A stretch of DNA of 64,000 nucleotides from Paenibacillus sp. Soil787 (GTDB lineage: Bacteria; Bacillota; Bacilli; Paenibacillales; NBRC-103111). Position 1 is the first letter of the stretch. Each line of letters opens with the position of its first letter. A program made the translations under genes and the position numbers. Below are positions 49,852 to 58,243 of the stretch, in pieces. The stretch is from assembly GCF_001429545.1 (NCBI RefSeq), contig NZ_LMSP01000012.1, positions 121,157-185,156 on the forward strand, written 5' to 3'. The notes below the pieces were generated by a model that worked only from the letters and a program-made list of their open reading frames with translations, was not told where the DNA came from and searched no databases.

Positions 49852-50202
49852 TTATTTATTTTGTATTAAACCGATCCCATTCCCTACTGGATCCACTAGA
49901 TAGGCTAGATAAAAATCATCAAATTCCATTTTGCCTCTAACAATTTGTGCTCCCGATTCAACGGATTTAGTAAGTGCCTCATCTATGTTGTCAACTTCGA
50001 TTTGAATTCTAATTCCATGTGGAAAATCACTGGGTCCCTTAGAAATACCGCCATTAATGCCAGATTTATCATCATTCCCAGTTGTCACTGGATGATATCC
50101 CCAGTTAGGCTCTGCAATCTTCCAACCAAAAACAGACGAATAAAAACTTGTAGCACGTTCCGGATCTTGACTATTCATTTCAAATAAAACAACACGACCC
50201 AA
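49852..50202 (-). CDS. VOC-family (glyoxalase/bleomycin-resistance-like) protein
   Basis: A 116-residue VOC protein. GRVVLFEMNSQDPERATSFY followed by SSVFGWKI is the canonical start, and FYLAYLVDPVGNGIGLIQ the canonical end. These proteins are metal-dependent lyases, dioxygenases or drug binders. TTG at 50202 with GGAGG 8 nt upstream gives the normal family N-terminus. The longer ATG frame at 50265 adds 21 unrelated residues and is rejected. Confidence 0.88.
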   Translation of the reverse strand: MGRVVLFEMNSQDPERATSFYSSVFGWKIAEPNWGYHPVTTGNDDKSGINGGISKGPSDFPHGIRIQIEVDNIDEALTKSVESGAQIVRGKMEFDDFYLAYLVDPVGNGIGLIQNK

Positions 50203-50287
50203 ATGACTCGACCTCCACAATTGGTATTTATACCCATCTCCATCATACCGAATATTTGTTCCCATGTAAATGAAATTATTTCTAAAT

Positions 50288-50330
50288 TGAACAAAAAAAA
50301 CCGATCCTCGATGACCAAGGAACGGCTTCT
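50288..50330 (-). terminator. terminator of the MreB-paralogue operon
   Basis: CCG-TCCT and AGGA-CGG pair with an imperfect stem around a 12-nt loop, followed by eight T on the minus strand. Confidence 0.75.
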
Positions 50331-50340
50331 TTTGGGGGTA

Positions 50341-50601
50341 TTAATTATAAGTAATCTTTAAACCTAATTCCAAAGCTCGGGCAAGCGCCCCTTCAGAAAA
50401 TTTAGGTTTCTTATATTTCTCTTCAAATTCTTCCTTAGATAGAGGTGTCCAGATGAAATCTTTATTCTGATAAATCCACGTTTTGGTTCCCCAATCGACG
50501 TGAACCGTACGGCTCGCAACCTTTTTTACGACGCCAATCTCGATAATAACACCCGTTTTACCGAATATTTTGGCACAGTATTTGTTAAGCATTTCACTCA
50601 T
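50341..50601 (-). CDS. uncharacterised protein (86 aa) in the MreB-paralogue operon
   Basis: The ATG overlaps the upstream stop by 4 nt. The product is KTGVIIEIGVVKKVASRTVHV-like beta-rich in the first half, with HVDWGTKTWIYQNKDF, and a helical C-terminus (FEEKYKKPKFSEGALARALELG). No signal or membrane segment. I do not recognise the family. Tight coupling suggests it works with the MreB paralogue or the DUF1871-like protein. Confidence 0.7.
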   Translation of the reverse strand: MSEMLNKYCAKIFGKTGVIIEIGVVKKVASRTVHVDWGTKTWIYQNKDFIWTPLSKEEFEEKYKKPKFSEGALARALELGLKITYN

Positions 50602-50996
50602 AACAACACCCCATTTCTAACGCCTGATCTTAGTGAATGTAGGATACTTGAAGCTACTTCAAAAGACTGTTCGTCATCTTGAAATTCATCACGAAAGGAA
50701 TCACTCAATACCTTATTAATCGCCTTACCGAGTGATAAAGCATCCAGATCATCTAGATGTTTAGTGATATAAATGGTTATCGTTCGCGTTTCACCATCAT
50801 ACTCATCATCCGGACTGCCCATCGCTAGAAGCTTTACGGGGTCCCATCTATCGATGTGATGTTTCACGACCTCCATAATAGGCGTCGGGTCATAAGGTAG
50901 GGATTCTAAATACTTATTCTCTTTCATGATTTCCTTTTTAATACTCCAAAGCATAACATTCATTTTCGTCTGATCAGATACTGCTCTAAATTTCAA
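50598..50996 (-). CDS. DUF1871-like protein in the MreB-paralogue operon
   Basis: A 132-residue protein with a DUF1871-like core: IDRWDPVKLLAMGSPDDEYDGETRTIT. Such proteins are small, helical and of unknown role. The start is TTG at 50996 with AAAGGAGG 8 nt upstream. It lies 14 nt after the MreB-paralogue gene and overlaps the next by 4 nt. Confidence 0.6.
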   Translation of the reverse strand: MKFRAVSDQTKMNVMLWSIKKEIMKENKYLESLPYDPTPIMEVVKHHIDRWDPVKLLAMGSPDDEYDGETRTITIYITKHLDDLDALSLGKAINKVLSDSFRDEFQDDEQSFEVASSILHSLRSGVRNGVLL

Positions 50997-51010
50997 TAGA
51001 AAAGCCTCCT

Positions 51011-52054
51011 TTACAGGACGCTTTCTCGATCTTCTGTCACAATCTTTTCAGACCGTTCAATTATCGCCCCATTGAAGTTTAGCATTTTCCCTGTACCTTG
51101 AGCAATACATTCCATCGGATGCTCTGCGAGATGAACCGGAACGCCTATGTCCTGCTGCAATCGCTTATCCAATCCTTGCAATAATGCGCCTCCTCCACAC
51201 AACAAGATGCCCTGCTCCATCACATCACCGGCAAGTTCTGGCGGACACTTCTCCATCGCGAGTCGAATACAATCTATAATGGATTTAATAAAATCATCCA
51301 TAATCTCGAAAATTTCCTTCGATGAGATCGATATCATTCTTGGCAAGCCCTCCACAAGGTCACGCCCTCTTACATCCATCTTCACTTCATTCACAGGCAT
51401 CACAACAGCAGCGACATTCTTCTTGATTTCCTCCGCAGTCCGTTCTCCAATAGCCATATTATAAGTTTTCTTCACATACTCAATGATATCCTGATCTATC
51501 GACATGCCTCCACGGCGAACTGACTCACTTACGACAATTCCACCAAGAGAAATAATGGCTACTTGGCTTGTCCCTCCGCCGATATCAAGGACCATACTGC
51601 CAATTGGATCTGCAACTGGAAGCCCGGCGCCCATAGCCGCAGCCAGCGGCTCCTCAATCGTGATAGATCTCCTTGCTCCTTTATGTACAATCATTTCTTC
51701 GACGGCGCGCTTTTGTACATTCGTAATTCCACAAGGCACAGAAATCAACACTTGGAAGCTGCGAAACCATTGATAACCTCTTTTTATTTTGCCTATAAAA
51801 TATTTCAGCATCGCTAAGGTCATATCGAAATTCGCTATAACCCCATCCTTTAAGGGATAGATGACCTCCACATTTGCTGGAGTTCTTCCTATCATGTCAT
51901 AGGCTTCCTTGCCAAAAGCTTTAATCTCCCCGGTATCCGTTTGAATGGCGACAACAGAAGGCTCTGACAATACAATCCCTTTTTTTTGTTGATAAATAAG
52001 TGTGTTACAGGTGCCCAGGTCTACTCCAAACAGTTCTTCCAATCTCTTTAACAT
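51011..52054 (-). CDS. MreB/Mbl-family actin-like cell-shape protein
   Basis: A 347-residue bacterial actin. LFGVDLGTCNTLIYQ is the phosphate-1 loop, VLDIGGGTSQVAIISLGG phosphate-2 and LLCGGGALLQGLDKRL the adenosine motif. VGRTP-like IGRTPANVEVIYPLKDGVIANF is typical of MreB/Mbl. It organises cell-wall elongation under the membrane. It is not in an mreBCD cluster, so it is a paralogue of MreBH/Mbl type. The start has GGAG upstream at 52054, and the longer frame is less likely. Confidence 0.9.
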   Translation of the reverse strand: MLKRLEELFGVDLGTCNTLIYQQKKGIVLSEPSVVAIQTDTGEIKAFGKEAYDMIGRTPANVEVIYPLKDGVIANFDMTLAMLKYFIGKIKRGYQWFRSFQVLISVPCGITNVQKRAVEEMIVHKGARRSITIEEPLAAAMGAGLPVADPIGSMVLDIGGGTSQVAIISLGGIVVSESVRRGGMSIDQDIIEYVKKTYNMAIGERTAEEIKKNVAAVVMPVNEVKMDVRGRDLVEGLPRMISISSKEIFEIMDDFIKSIIDCIRLAMEKCPPELAGDVMEQGILLCGGGALLQGLDKRLQQDIGVPVHLAEHPMECIAQGTGKMLNFNGAIIERSEKIVTEDRESVL

Positions 52055-52178
52055 GACTCGCTCCTTCTCGCTGTTCAATAGACAATGCCCATAGTAGCGT
52101 GTATATTAGTTGATTTTGACTTAACTGCATCTTCATACTTGTTCGCATTGAGCAGCTATTTTTGGAGGGTAATGCAAA

Positions 52179-52208
52179 AAATGCTGCCCACCCTTAACGG
52201 TGAACAGC
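52179..52208 (-). terminator. terminator of the SLH-PrcB gene
   Basis: GCTG-CACC pairs with GGTG-CAGC around a short loop, followed by TTTTTT on the minus strand. Confidence 0.8.
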
Positions 52209-52224
52209 ACTCTTAAGTGTTTAT

Positions 52225-53130
52225 TTAGTTCGCAGCTGCTGGTTCTGCTACTGCTTTATAAGCTGAGGAAACATACGTTACGGCTTTCGCCTCCGTTATC
52301 ACATCAGCATACATGGTGTCCGGTTTTGGATCTTGCAGGGTATACGATATCACCGCTTGACCGTTTTGGTCAAATCGAACATTTTGAATGGCAATACTGT
52401 AACCTGCATTCGGCTTTTGACCTCTTGATAAGGTAACCTTGTTCACATCGTCTGTCACTTTCTCCACAGTTACGGATACATCTTCTACAGGTGCCGGTTT
52501 TTGGATATGTGTTTCCAAGACGCGAATCGCATTGTAGATCCAGCCTGCAGCTTCGCCACGTGTAAGTTCGGCTTTGGGATTAAACTTGCCATCGTTGTCT
52601 AATTGTGTAATTTTATAAAGCAGCAAGCGCTGTAAAGCCCCTTGATATTCAGCTGTGATCTGATCCTCATCCTTGATCGGGATAAACATTTTCACCAGCG
52701 GGAAATTACCCTTTTTTTCCAAAGCTCGTACAAGCATTTCCCCAAATTGTTCACGAGTAATCGTAGCGTTCGGGTTTACATCCTTAGGAATGTTCATGCC
52801 GTTGTAGTGCGCTATGATAAAGGCATCCGCATACCAAGCATCATTCGGAATACTGGTATAAATGTCAGAAGCTAATGGTTGTTTAATAAAACGCAACGTA
52901 TCCATGTTTAAATTCATGCCTTTTACAATCAATTGAACGGTTTGGGCATAACTAATCTTTCCTTTTGGGACGAAATGATCCTTATCAATACCGCTCACGA
53001 TTCCGCGTTCTTGCAGGGCAGAAATTGCTGCAGCTTGTCCTTCCTCTACATCCGTAAAAGCGAAGGCACTGCTAAAAGTCAAACTGCTAACCAAAGCTGT
53101 TGTCAAAGTTAAAGCTGCTATCTTTTTCAT
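52225..53130 (-). CDS. S-layer homology protein with PrcB-like C-terminal domain
   Basis: A 301-residue exported protein. The signal peptide ends near SSAFA (residue 24). Three SLH repeats follow (FTDVEEGQAAAISALQERG...; IPNDAWYADAFIIAHYNG; LTRGEAAGWIYNAI), which anchor to secondary cell-wall polymer. Residues about 205-290 (VSVTVEKVTDD, LSRGQKPNAGYSI, ISYTLQDPKPDTMYADVITEA) match the protease-complex PrcB C-terminal domain. It may anchor or inhibit a wall protease. Ribosome site AGGAGA. Confidence 0.85.
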   Translation of the reverse strand: MKKIAALTLTTALVSSLTFSSAFAFTDVEEGQAAAISALQERGIVSGIDKDHFVPKGKISYAQTVQLIVKGMNLNMDTLRFIKQPLASDIYTSIPNDAWYADAFIIAHYNGMNIPKDVNPNATITREQFGEMLVRALEKKGNFPLVKMFIPIKDEDQITAEYQGALQRLLLYKITQLDNDGKFNPKAELTRGEAAGWIYNAIRVLETHIQKPAPVEDVSVTVEKVTDDVNKVTLSRGQKPNAGYSIAIQNVRFDQNGQAVISYTLQDPKPDTMYADVITEAKAVTYVSSAYKAVAEPAAAN

Positions 53131-53262
53131 AGTTAATTCTCTCCTTTTAGTTGATTATCTAATGACACACTCTTAACGTATCGTGTTTGATAAATGTTTC
53201 AGTGATTTCAAAAAAATAAAAACCGAAGGATTACCCCCGGCTATATGACTTTAAATGAAGTT

Positions 53263-54006
53263 CTAACTTCTACTGTCGATCATGATAGTATTCTCCTTAA
53301 TTCTTTGAACAACATACGTCAAACAATCACTCTTAAGCAGAATTTCACGCCCATTTCTCTCTATATTAAATTGCAATGCTTTTAAAGTAGTAAAGGTTAC
53401 TTCCCAGTCTGGATACGCCGATGATAATAATTGTTTCGCATCATTTGTTGTTAAGTTAAGCTCCATAAATGGATCTAATTCCATTCCTGTTTCTACATCT
53501 ATTTCTTGAATGTTAGTGCTCATAATAATGCAATTTATTCCGTTCTCTTTCGTTCCTCGTGCCATTCTCTCTAAAACTTGTTTAAATTTCGGGACTGATT
53601 CCACATGTTCTAATGCAGAAACTGCAATGATGTAATCAAAATAATTCTCTTCGATGAGATAGTCTCCAATGTCTGATAGCTTCGGTTCTATGTACGGCCG
53701 AACGCCATTTTGTTCACTATAATCTACTAATTTCTTTAGTGCAGATTCAATAATATCCACACAAACAATTTGTCCTGTCTGGTGTTCCTTCAGTGATTCA
53801 GCAATTGGAATACTGTTTCTTCCTACACCACAACCTAGATCTAATACAGTTAAATTATCATTGGACTTAAAATGAGTTAATGTATCCATCACTGTTTTTA
53901 CAGGTTTTGAAAGCCATGATCCCTCTTCAAATAATTTGTAGTTATCATAACAAGCTTCATGATATTTCCGCTCTTCATCTCTAATGATTTTGATTCTATT
54001 ATCCAT
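53263..54006 (-). CDS. class I SAM-dependent methyltransferase
   Basis: A 247-residue methyltransferase. Motif I is LTVLDLGCGVGRNSIPIAESL, post-I IVCVDIIESALKKL, and motif IV YFDYIIAVSALEHVESV. N-terminal RIIRDEERKYHEACYD-type helix is common in this group. The ATG at 54006 has GAGGAAA upstream. It is divergent from an FkbM-type methyltransferase gene. The substrate is unknown. The AT-rich DNA differs from the nearby SLH gene. Confidence 0.85.
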   Translation of the reverse strand: MDNRIKIIRDEERKYHEACYDNYKLFEEGSWLSKPVKTVMDTLTHFKSNDNLTVLDLGCGVGRNSIPIAESLKEHQTGQIVCVDIIESALKKLVDYSEQNGVRPYIEPKLSDIGDYLIEENYFDYIIAVSALEHVESVPKFKQVLERMARGTKENGINCIIMSTNIQEIDVETGMELDPFMELNLTTNDAKQLLSSAYPDWEVTFTTLKALQFNIERNGREILLKSDCLTYVVQRIKENTIMIDSRS

Positions 54007-54144
54007 TGTTGTTTTCCTCATTTTCTTTTCACATAAATAAACATTCACTTTACATTCGCATAACTCATAAATAATAACTATTTGTTAAAATAAAAAGACG
54101 ATACGTTCCTATCCAAAAAACTTTCGTTAGAAAGGAACTACACG

Positions 54145-55092
54145 ATGACCCATAAACACTCTTACGAAGCTGCTATTAAACATGCGTATTCTTTACGTTA
54201 TTGGGAAATTTTGAAATCAACAGCCCGCTATGTGCTTTCTCGCACGATTATAAGACGATGGCGCACAGACCGAATTGTGCTGCCCGGTTCATCTCGTATT
54301 CTGTATGTCGATCCAACCGAAAACCGCGGAAGAATTCTGTATATGACAGGTGGAATGACACAACCGAGGCTGAATCTGTTTTGGAAAACGGCGGTTGCCA
54401 CTTTCCGACCTACTTTGATCGTAGACATAGGTGTAAATTATGGCGAATGTTTGTTTTCCGTGACCTATCCCAAAAACAGTAAAGTGATTGGAATTGAAGC
54501 CAATCTTAATTTGCAACCGTATATTGAGCGTTCCAAGAAAGTACATCCTAACCGCAAAAGTATTAAAACCGTATATGCTATGGCTTCTAACAAAGATAAC
54601 GAGAAGCAATCTTTCTTCATTAATAAATACTGGTCTGGCCTTTCGACCGCAGCTCTTGGCAAGAGGGGCTTATCGAAGCATTACCTGCAGCATAATATTC
54701 CCAGTATTACACTCGACTCTTTGCTTAGCCAGTATCCGCTGGATAAAGAAAAGCTCTTATTTAAAATCGATGTGGAAGGTCATGAAGAGAAGGTCATCCA
54801 AGGGATGCTGCATTCCATTAAACATTGTCCTCATATACTTGGATTTATTGAATTTGACAGCAAATATTTAGCCAAAAGTGATACGGATGCCCATGCATTT
54901 TTATCTTTTTTACAAGTGCATTTCAACCTTTATATTTACTTAAATAATCAGGAACTGTACCACTTCGAACAAATATCTCTGGAAAAACTGCAGCTGTTAT
55001 TCAAAAAGAAACATATTCACACGGATATCATCCTGGCCTCACAGTGTGTATCGATTCCGGAGATTTATTCACAGATTATACAATTGGATTAG
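54145..55092 (+). CDS. FkbM-family methyltransferase
   Basis: A 315-residue protein with an FkbM domain (about 90-250): LIVDIGVNYGECLFSVTYP (motif I), VIGIEANLNLQPYIE, and LLFKIDVEGHEEKVIQGM, the family signature. FkbM enzymes O-methylate sugars, polyketides or glycans. The basic N-terminus (SRTIIRRWRTDR) may contact a membrane or polyanionic substrate. Start has AAAGGAAC. It stands alone on the plus strand; a role in surface glycan modification is a guess. Confidence 0.85.
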   Translation: MTHKHSYEAAIKHAYSLRYWEILKSTARYVLSRTIIRRWRTDRIVLPGSSRILYVDPTENRGRILYMTGGMTQPRLNLFWKTAVATFRPTLIVDIGVNYGECLFSVTYPKNSKVIGIEANLNLQPYIERSKKVHPNRKSIKTVYAMASNKDNEKQSFFINKYWSGLSTAALGKRGLSKHYLQHNIPSITLDSLLSQYPLDKEKLLFKIDVEGHEEKVIQGMLHSIKHCPHILGFIEFDSKYLAKSDTDAHAFLSFLQVHFNLYIYLNNQELYHFEQISLEKLQLLFKKKHIHTDIILASQCVSIPEIYSQIIQLD

Positions 55093-55119
55093 CACAGTTT
55101 CTTACTCATTACATACCAG

Positions 55120-55320
55120 CTATCTGTCTGCACTAATTCCATTCCATGCTAATACGGCTCCCCCACCTTCTTTAAAGGCATTTATCACATTTTGCGTCGT
55201 TTCAGAAAGTGCTCCTGAAGGTGGGTTCAGTTTCCCACTATATTCCATAAACGACTCTTGCATGGTTCGAAATACAATGTCTGCTTCTTCGATTTTTGCT
55301 TCTCTAATTTCAAATGACAT
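55120..55320 (-). pseudogene. truncated GNAT acetyltransferase (N-terminal 66 codons)
   Basis: The 66-codon frame SFEIREAKIEEADIVFRTMQ...EGGGAVLAWNG matches the first third of GNAT acetyltransferases; family length is about 150-165. After AWNG the sequence diverges (ISADR) and stops, so the acetyl-CoA-binding core is absent. It has a reasonable ribosome site, but the product should be inactive. Confidence 0.65.
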
Positions 55321-55349
55321 GTAACACACTCCACTATTTGTTTGTGATT

Positions 55350-55697
55350 TCAATCCTCACGTTTCTCACGTAACCATTTGTTTAAAAATTCTTTTCCAGT
55401 TACAATTTCAAACGTTTTTATAAAAAACCAAGTAAATCCAGAATAGAAACCTATGAGTGGGTAGCGAAACGATGCTGGTTTATTCCCCTCGAAATAGAAA
55501 TGTCCTATCCACGATAATAGGTAATGTAATAAGGCTAGAATCAGCGTTACTTTTAGATTATAAAACAAAAATAGCCAAGCTATAAAAGCCGACATAAAAG
55601 CAAAATAGTGCAGCACTCGATTGGACTTATTCTGATGCTCTTTCAGATAATAATCTAAATCGCGTTGAACTCTGACTATGAACTTCTTTAGTCTCAT
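55350..55697 (-). CDS. Mpo1-like (DUF962) membrane protein
   Basis: A 115-residue membrane protein with three to four hydrophobic segments. HYFAFMSAFIAWL and LSWIGHFYFEGNKPASFRYP contain the conserved histidines and EGNKPA motif of Mpo1/YGL010w, an Fe(II) 2-hydroxy fatty-acid dioxygenase in yeast. Bacterial members are shorter and uncharacterised. GAGG precedes the ATG. It is followed by a 94-aa membrane protein on the same strand upstream. Confidence 0.8.
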   Translation of the reverse strand: MRLKKFIVRVQRDLDYYLKEHQNKSNRVLHYFAFMSAFIAWLFLFYNLKVTLILALLHYLLSWIGHFYFEGNKPASFRYPLIGFYSGFTWFFIKTFEIVTGKEFLNKWLREKRED

Positions 55698-55709
55698 CTC
55701 AATTTTTCC

Positions 55710-55994
55710 TCATTTATCAGAATCCTTATCTTTATTTTTATCAGTTCCTTTGTTCAAATAATCTTCAAGTTCCTCTTCAATTTCCTCATTCGTCATTTGA
55801 AAATCATTACGATCCACGATGCCTAATCGTTCTTTAATTCTCTGTATATCTTCATACATTTTTTTGTTTCTTTGATGTGTACTTAAAATAAGCCCAAATA
55901 TAACGGCTAGTATAAAGATTCCACCATATGGACCAAGATAAATAGAAATTATTATTGCAAAAATAATGGCTGTAATAATTCCAGTAATCGTCAT
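55710..55994 (-). CDS. small membrane protein with acidic coiled-coil tail (94 aa)
   Basis: Two N-terminal membrane segments (residues 2-18 and 22-39: GIITAIIFAIIISIYLG; GIFILAVIFGLILS), then a coiled coil (MYEDIQRIKERLGIVDRND) and an acidic tail (EEIEEELEDYL..DKNKDKDSDK). Ribosome site AAAGGAA. It lies 12 nt before the Mpo1-like gene, so they are probably cotranscribed. No family recognised. Confidence 0.65.
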   Translation of the reverse strand: MTITGIITAIIFAIIISIYLGPYGGIFILAVIFGLILSTHQRNKKMYEDIQRIKERLGIVDRNDFQMTNEEIEEELEDYLNKGTDKNKDKDSDK

Positions 55995-56120
55995 TCGTTT
56001 ATTCCTTTCGGTTATTGATCAATTTTTTTCGAAAATTCCCCTATGGTTTAATTCAATAAATCCCAAAATATCCCTGCACAAACTCCCCCCTTTCTTAAAT
56101 ATTCTTATGGTCGAATCAAA

Positions 56121-56154
56121 ATGGACAGCCCCCGGTGAAGTGACTGTCCACAGA
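56121..56154 (-). terminator. terminator of the icmF operon
   Basis: GGACAG pairs with CTGTCC with CCGG/CACTTC inside, followed by TTTT on the minus strand, just after the last gene. Confidence 0.65.
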
Positions 56155-56163
56155 AATCCTTTT

Positions 56164-57018
56164 TCAATCATGATACGAATAAAAACCCTGACCAGATTTA
56201 CGCCCCAAACGCCCTGCTTTCACATACTTCCGCAGAAGTGGACATGGACGATATTTCGAATCCTTAAAGCCTTCATAAAGAATTTCCATGATGGATAGGC
56301 AGGTATCCAACCCGATGAAATCAGCCAACTCAAGCGGTCCCATGGGGTGCTTCATGCCAAGCTTCATCACGGTATCGACCGATTCAACAGATGCAACGCC
56401 TTCATAAACGGTAAAAATAGCTTCGTTAATCATCGGCATCAAGATTCGATTCGACACAAACCCGGGAAAGTCTTTCACTTCTACAGGGGTTTTCCCCATC
56501 CTTTCGCTCAGTTTATAAACAGCTTCGAACACTTCCTGCGAGGTTTCCAAACCGCGAATAACTTCAACTAAAGGCATAACCGGAACCGGGTTCATGAAAT
56601 GCATGCCAATTACTTGGGCGGGACGCCGCGTGACCGCGGCAATTTCGGTAATAGGAAGCGATGACGTATTCGATGCCAAGATTGTTTTTGGCGGACATAT
56701 GGCATCCAATCTTTGGAATAGTGAGGTTTTCAACACCATATTCTCGGAAATGGCTTCTATCACAAGATCTACCTGTTCCGCTAGTTCTAATTGCTCCGCA
56801 GGCCCAATCCGACTTCGGATCTCAGCTTTCCTAACTTCTGTAAGACTTCCTTTCTCAACACCTCTTGATAGTTGTTTGTCTATCGTAGCTAATCCTCGGT
56901 CAATAACCGTCATGGAAATATCATGCAAGAGCACCTTCAAGCCCGAAGCAGCAGCAACTTGAACGATGCCACTTCCCATTTGTCCCGCCCCTACAACCAT
57001 GATAGTCTGTATATTCAT
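56164..57018 (-). CDS. 3-hydroxyacyl-CoA (3-hydroxybutyryl-CoA) dehydrogenase
   Basis: A 284-residue NAD-dependent enzyme. [19 protein letters not shown] is the Rossmann loop, and the catalytic His-Glu pair lies in [17 protein letters not shown]. The C-terminal helical domain ends FADFIGLD-like ([19 protein letters not shown]) and [19 protein letters not shown]. It oxidises 3-hydroxybutyryl-CoA to acetoacetyl-CoA. Last gene of the operon, 23 nt after the thiolase. Strong GGAGGTG site. Confidence 0.93.
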   Translation of the reverse strand: MNIQTIMVVGAGQMGSGIVQVAAASGLKVLLHDISMTVIDRGLATIDKQLSRGVEKGSLTEVRKAEIRSRIGPAEQLELAEQVDLVIEAISENMVLKTSLFQRLDAICPPKTILASNTSSLPITEIAAVTRRPAQVIGMHFMNPVPVMPLVEVIRGLETSQEVFEAVYKLSERMGKTPVEVKDFPGFVSNRILMPMINEAIFTVYEGVASVESVDTVMKLGMKHPMGPLELADFIGLDTCLSIMEILYEGFKDSKYRPCPLLRKYVKAGRLGRKSGQGFYSYHD

Positions 57019-57040
57019 CTATTCACCTCCGTGTACAAAC

Positions 57041-58222
57041 TTATGGATCTACATGCAAAAGAATCGCATCTCCTTGAGCTGCACCGCTGCATATCGCGGC
57101 TATGCCATAGCCTCCGCCAATTCTCCGCAGTTCGTGGATCAAAGTGAGTATGATTCGCGCCCCGCTGGCGCCAATGGGATGACCAAGAGCAATTGCTCCG
57201 CCATTTACATTGACGACCTCCGGATTCCAGCCAAGTAATCTTCCGCTGGTCAGCATGACGGCCGCAAAGGCCTCATTTACTTCAAACCGGTCGATTTGCT
57301 CCAGTGACATAGCCGTTTGACGTAATAGCTTCTGAATCGCCATGGCTGGTGTGGTCGCGATATATGGCGCTCTTTCACCTACAGCAGCATGACCAACAAT
57401 CCTAGCCAGAGGCTTTATCCCTTGAGAAACAGCCTTCGCTTTGGACATAACCACCATGGCAGCAGCGCCGTCATTAACCCCAGGGGCGTTACCCGCTGTA
57501 ATGGTGCCATCCTTTGTGAACAAAGAAGGTAATATAGCAAGCTTCTCAAGACTTGTATCTGCTCTAGGGACTTCGTCTTGACTAATTGCAATCTTTCCAT
57601 CCTTACTCTCGATAGTTACAGGGACGATTTCCTCCGCAAAATATCCCTTATTCATCGCTTCTATGGCTCGCATATGACTGCGTAGTGCCCATTCATCCTG
57701 ATCTTTGCGGCTAATTCCGAATTCTCCGGCAACATTGCTGCCATGAACGATCATATGCACGTTGTGAAATGAACACCATAAACCATCATGAATCATGAGG
57801 TCCACGAGGCTTTGATCTCCCATTCTTGCTCCCCACCTAGCGCTTGGCAGTGCAAACGGTGCGTTGCTCATGCTTTCCATCCCGCCGGCTACAATAATAT
57901 CCGCATCCCCTGAACGTATGATTTGATCGGCCATTGTCACACTTCTCAGCCCGGAAGCACACACTTTGTTAATGGTCTCCGTCGTCACGCTCCAGTCCAG
58001 ACCGGCCCATCGGGCTGCCTGGCGAGAGGGAATTTGTCCCGTTCCTCCCTGCAGCACCATCCCCATAAGCACTTCGTCAATGGTTGCTGGATCAATCGAA
58101 GAACGGAGGATTGCCTCTTTGATTGCTGTTCCGCCAAGAGTGACAGCTGAGACGTCTTTCAAGGCACCGCCCAATTTTCCAAACGGGGTTCGGGCACCGC
58201 CAACAATGACACTTTCCCTCAT
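57041..58222 (-). CDS. acetyl-CoA acetyltransferase (thiolase)
   Basis: A 393-residue thiolase that cleaves acetoacetyl-CoA with CoA to two acetyl-CoA. The acyl-carrying Cys is C88 (NKVCASGLRSV), the His is H348 (GHPIGASGAR), and the acid-base Cys is C378. The usual CxGGGxG around this last residue reads CSGAAQG here, an unusual change in the glycine loop. Otherwise length and motifs are normal. It lies between the E2 core gene and the dehydrogenase. Confidence 0.9.
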   Translation of the reverse strand: MRESVIVGGARTPFGKLGGALKDVSAVTLGGTAIKEAILRSSIDPATIDEVLMGMVLQGGTGQIPSRQAARWAGLDWSVTTETINKVCASGLRSVTMADQIIRSGDADIIVAGGMESMSNAPFALPSARWGARMGDQSLVDLMIHDGLWCSFHNVHMIVHGSNVAGEFGISRKDQDEWALRSHMRAIEAMNKGYFAEEIVPVTIESKDGKIAISQDEVPRADTSLEKLAILPSLFTKDGTITAGNAPGVNDGAAAMVVMSKAKAVSQGIKPLARIVGHAAVGERAPYIATTPAMAIQKLLRQTAMSLEQIDRFEVNEAFAAVMLTSGRLLGWNPEVVNVNGGAIALGHPIGASGARIILTLIHELRRIGGGYGIAAICSGAAQGDAILLHVDP

Positions 58223-58243
58223 GGATTCACCCCCCCATCGTTC

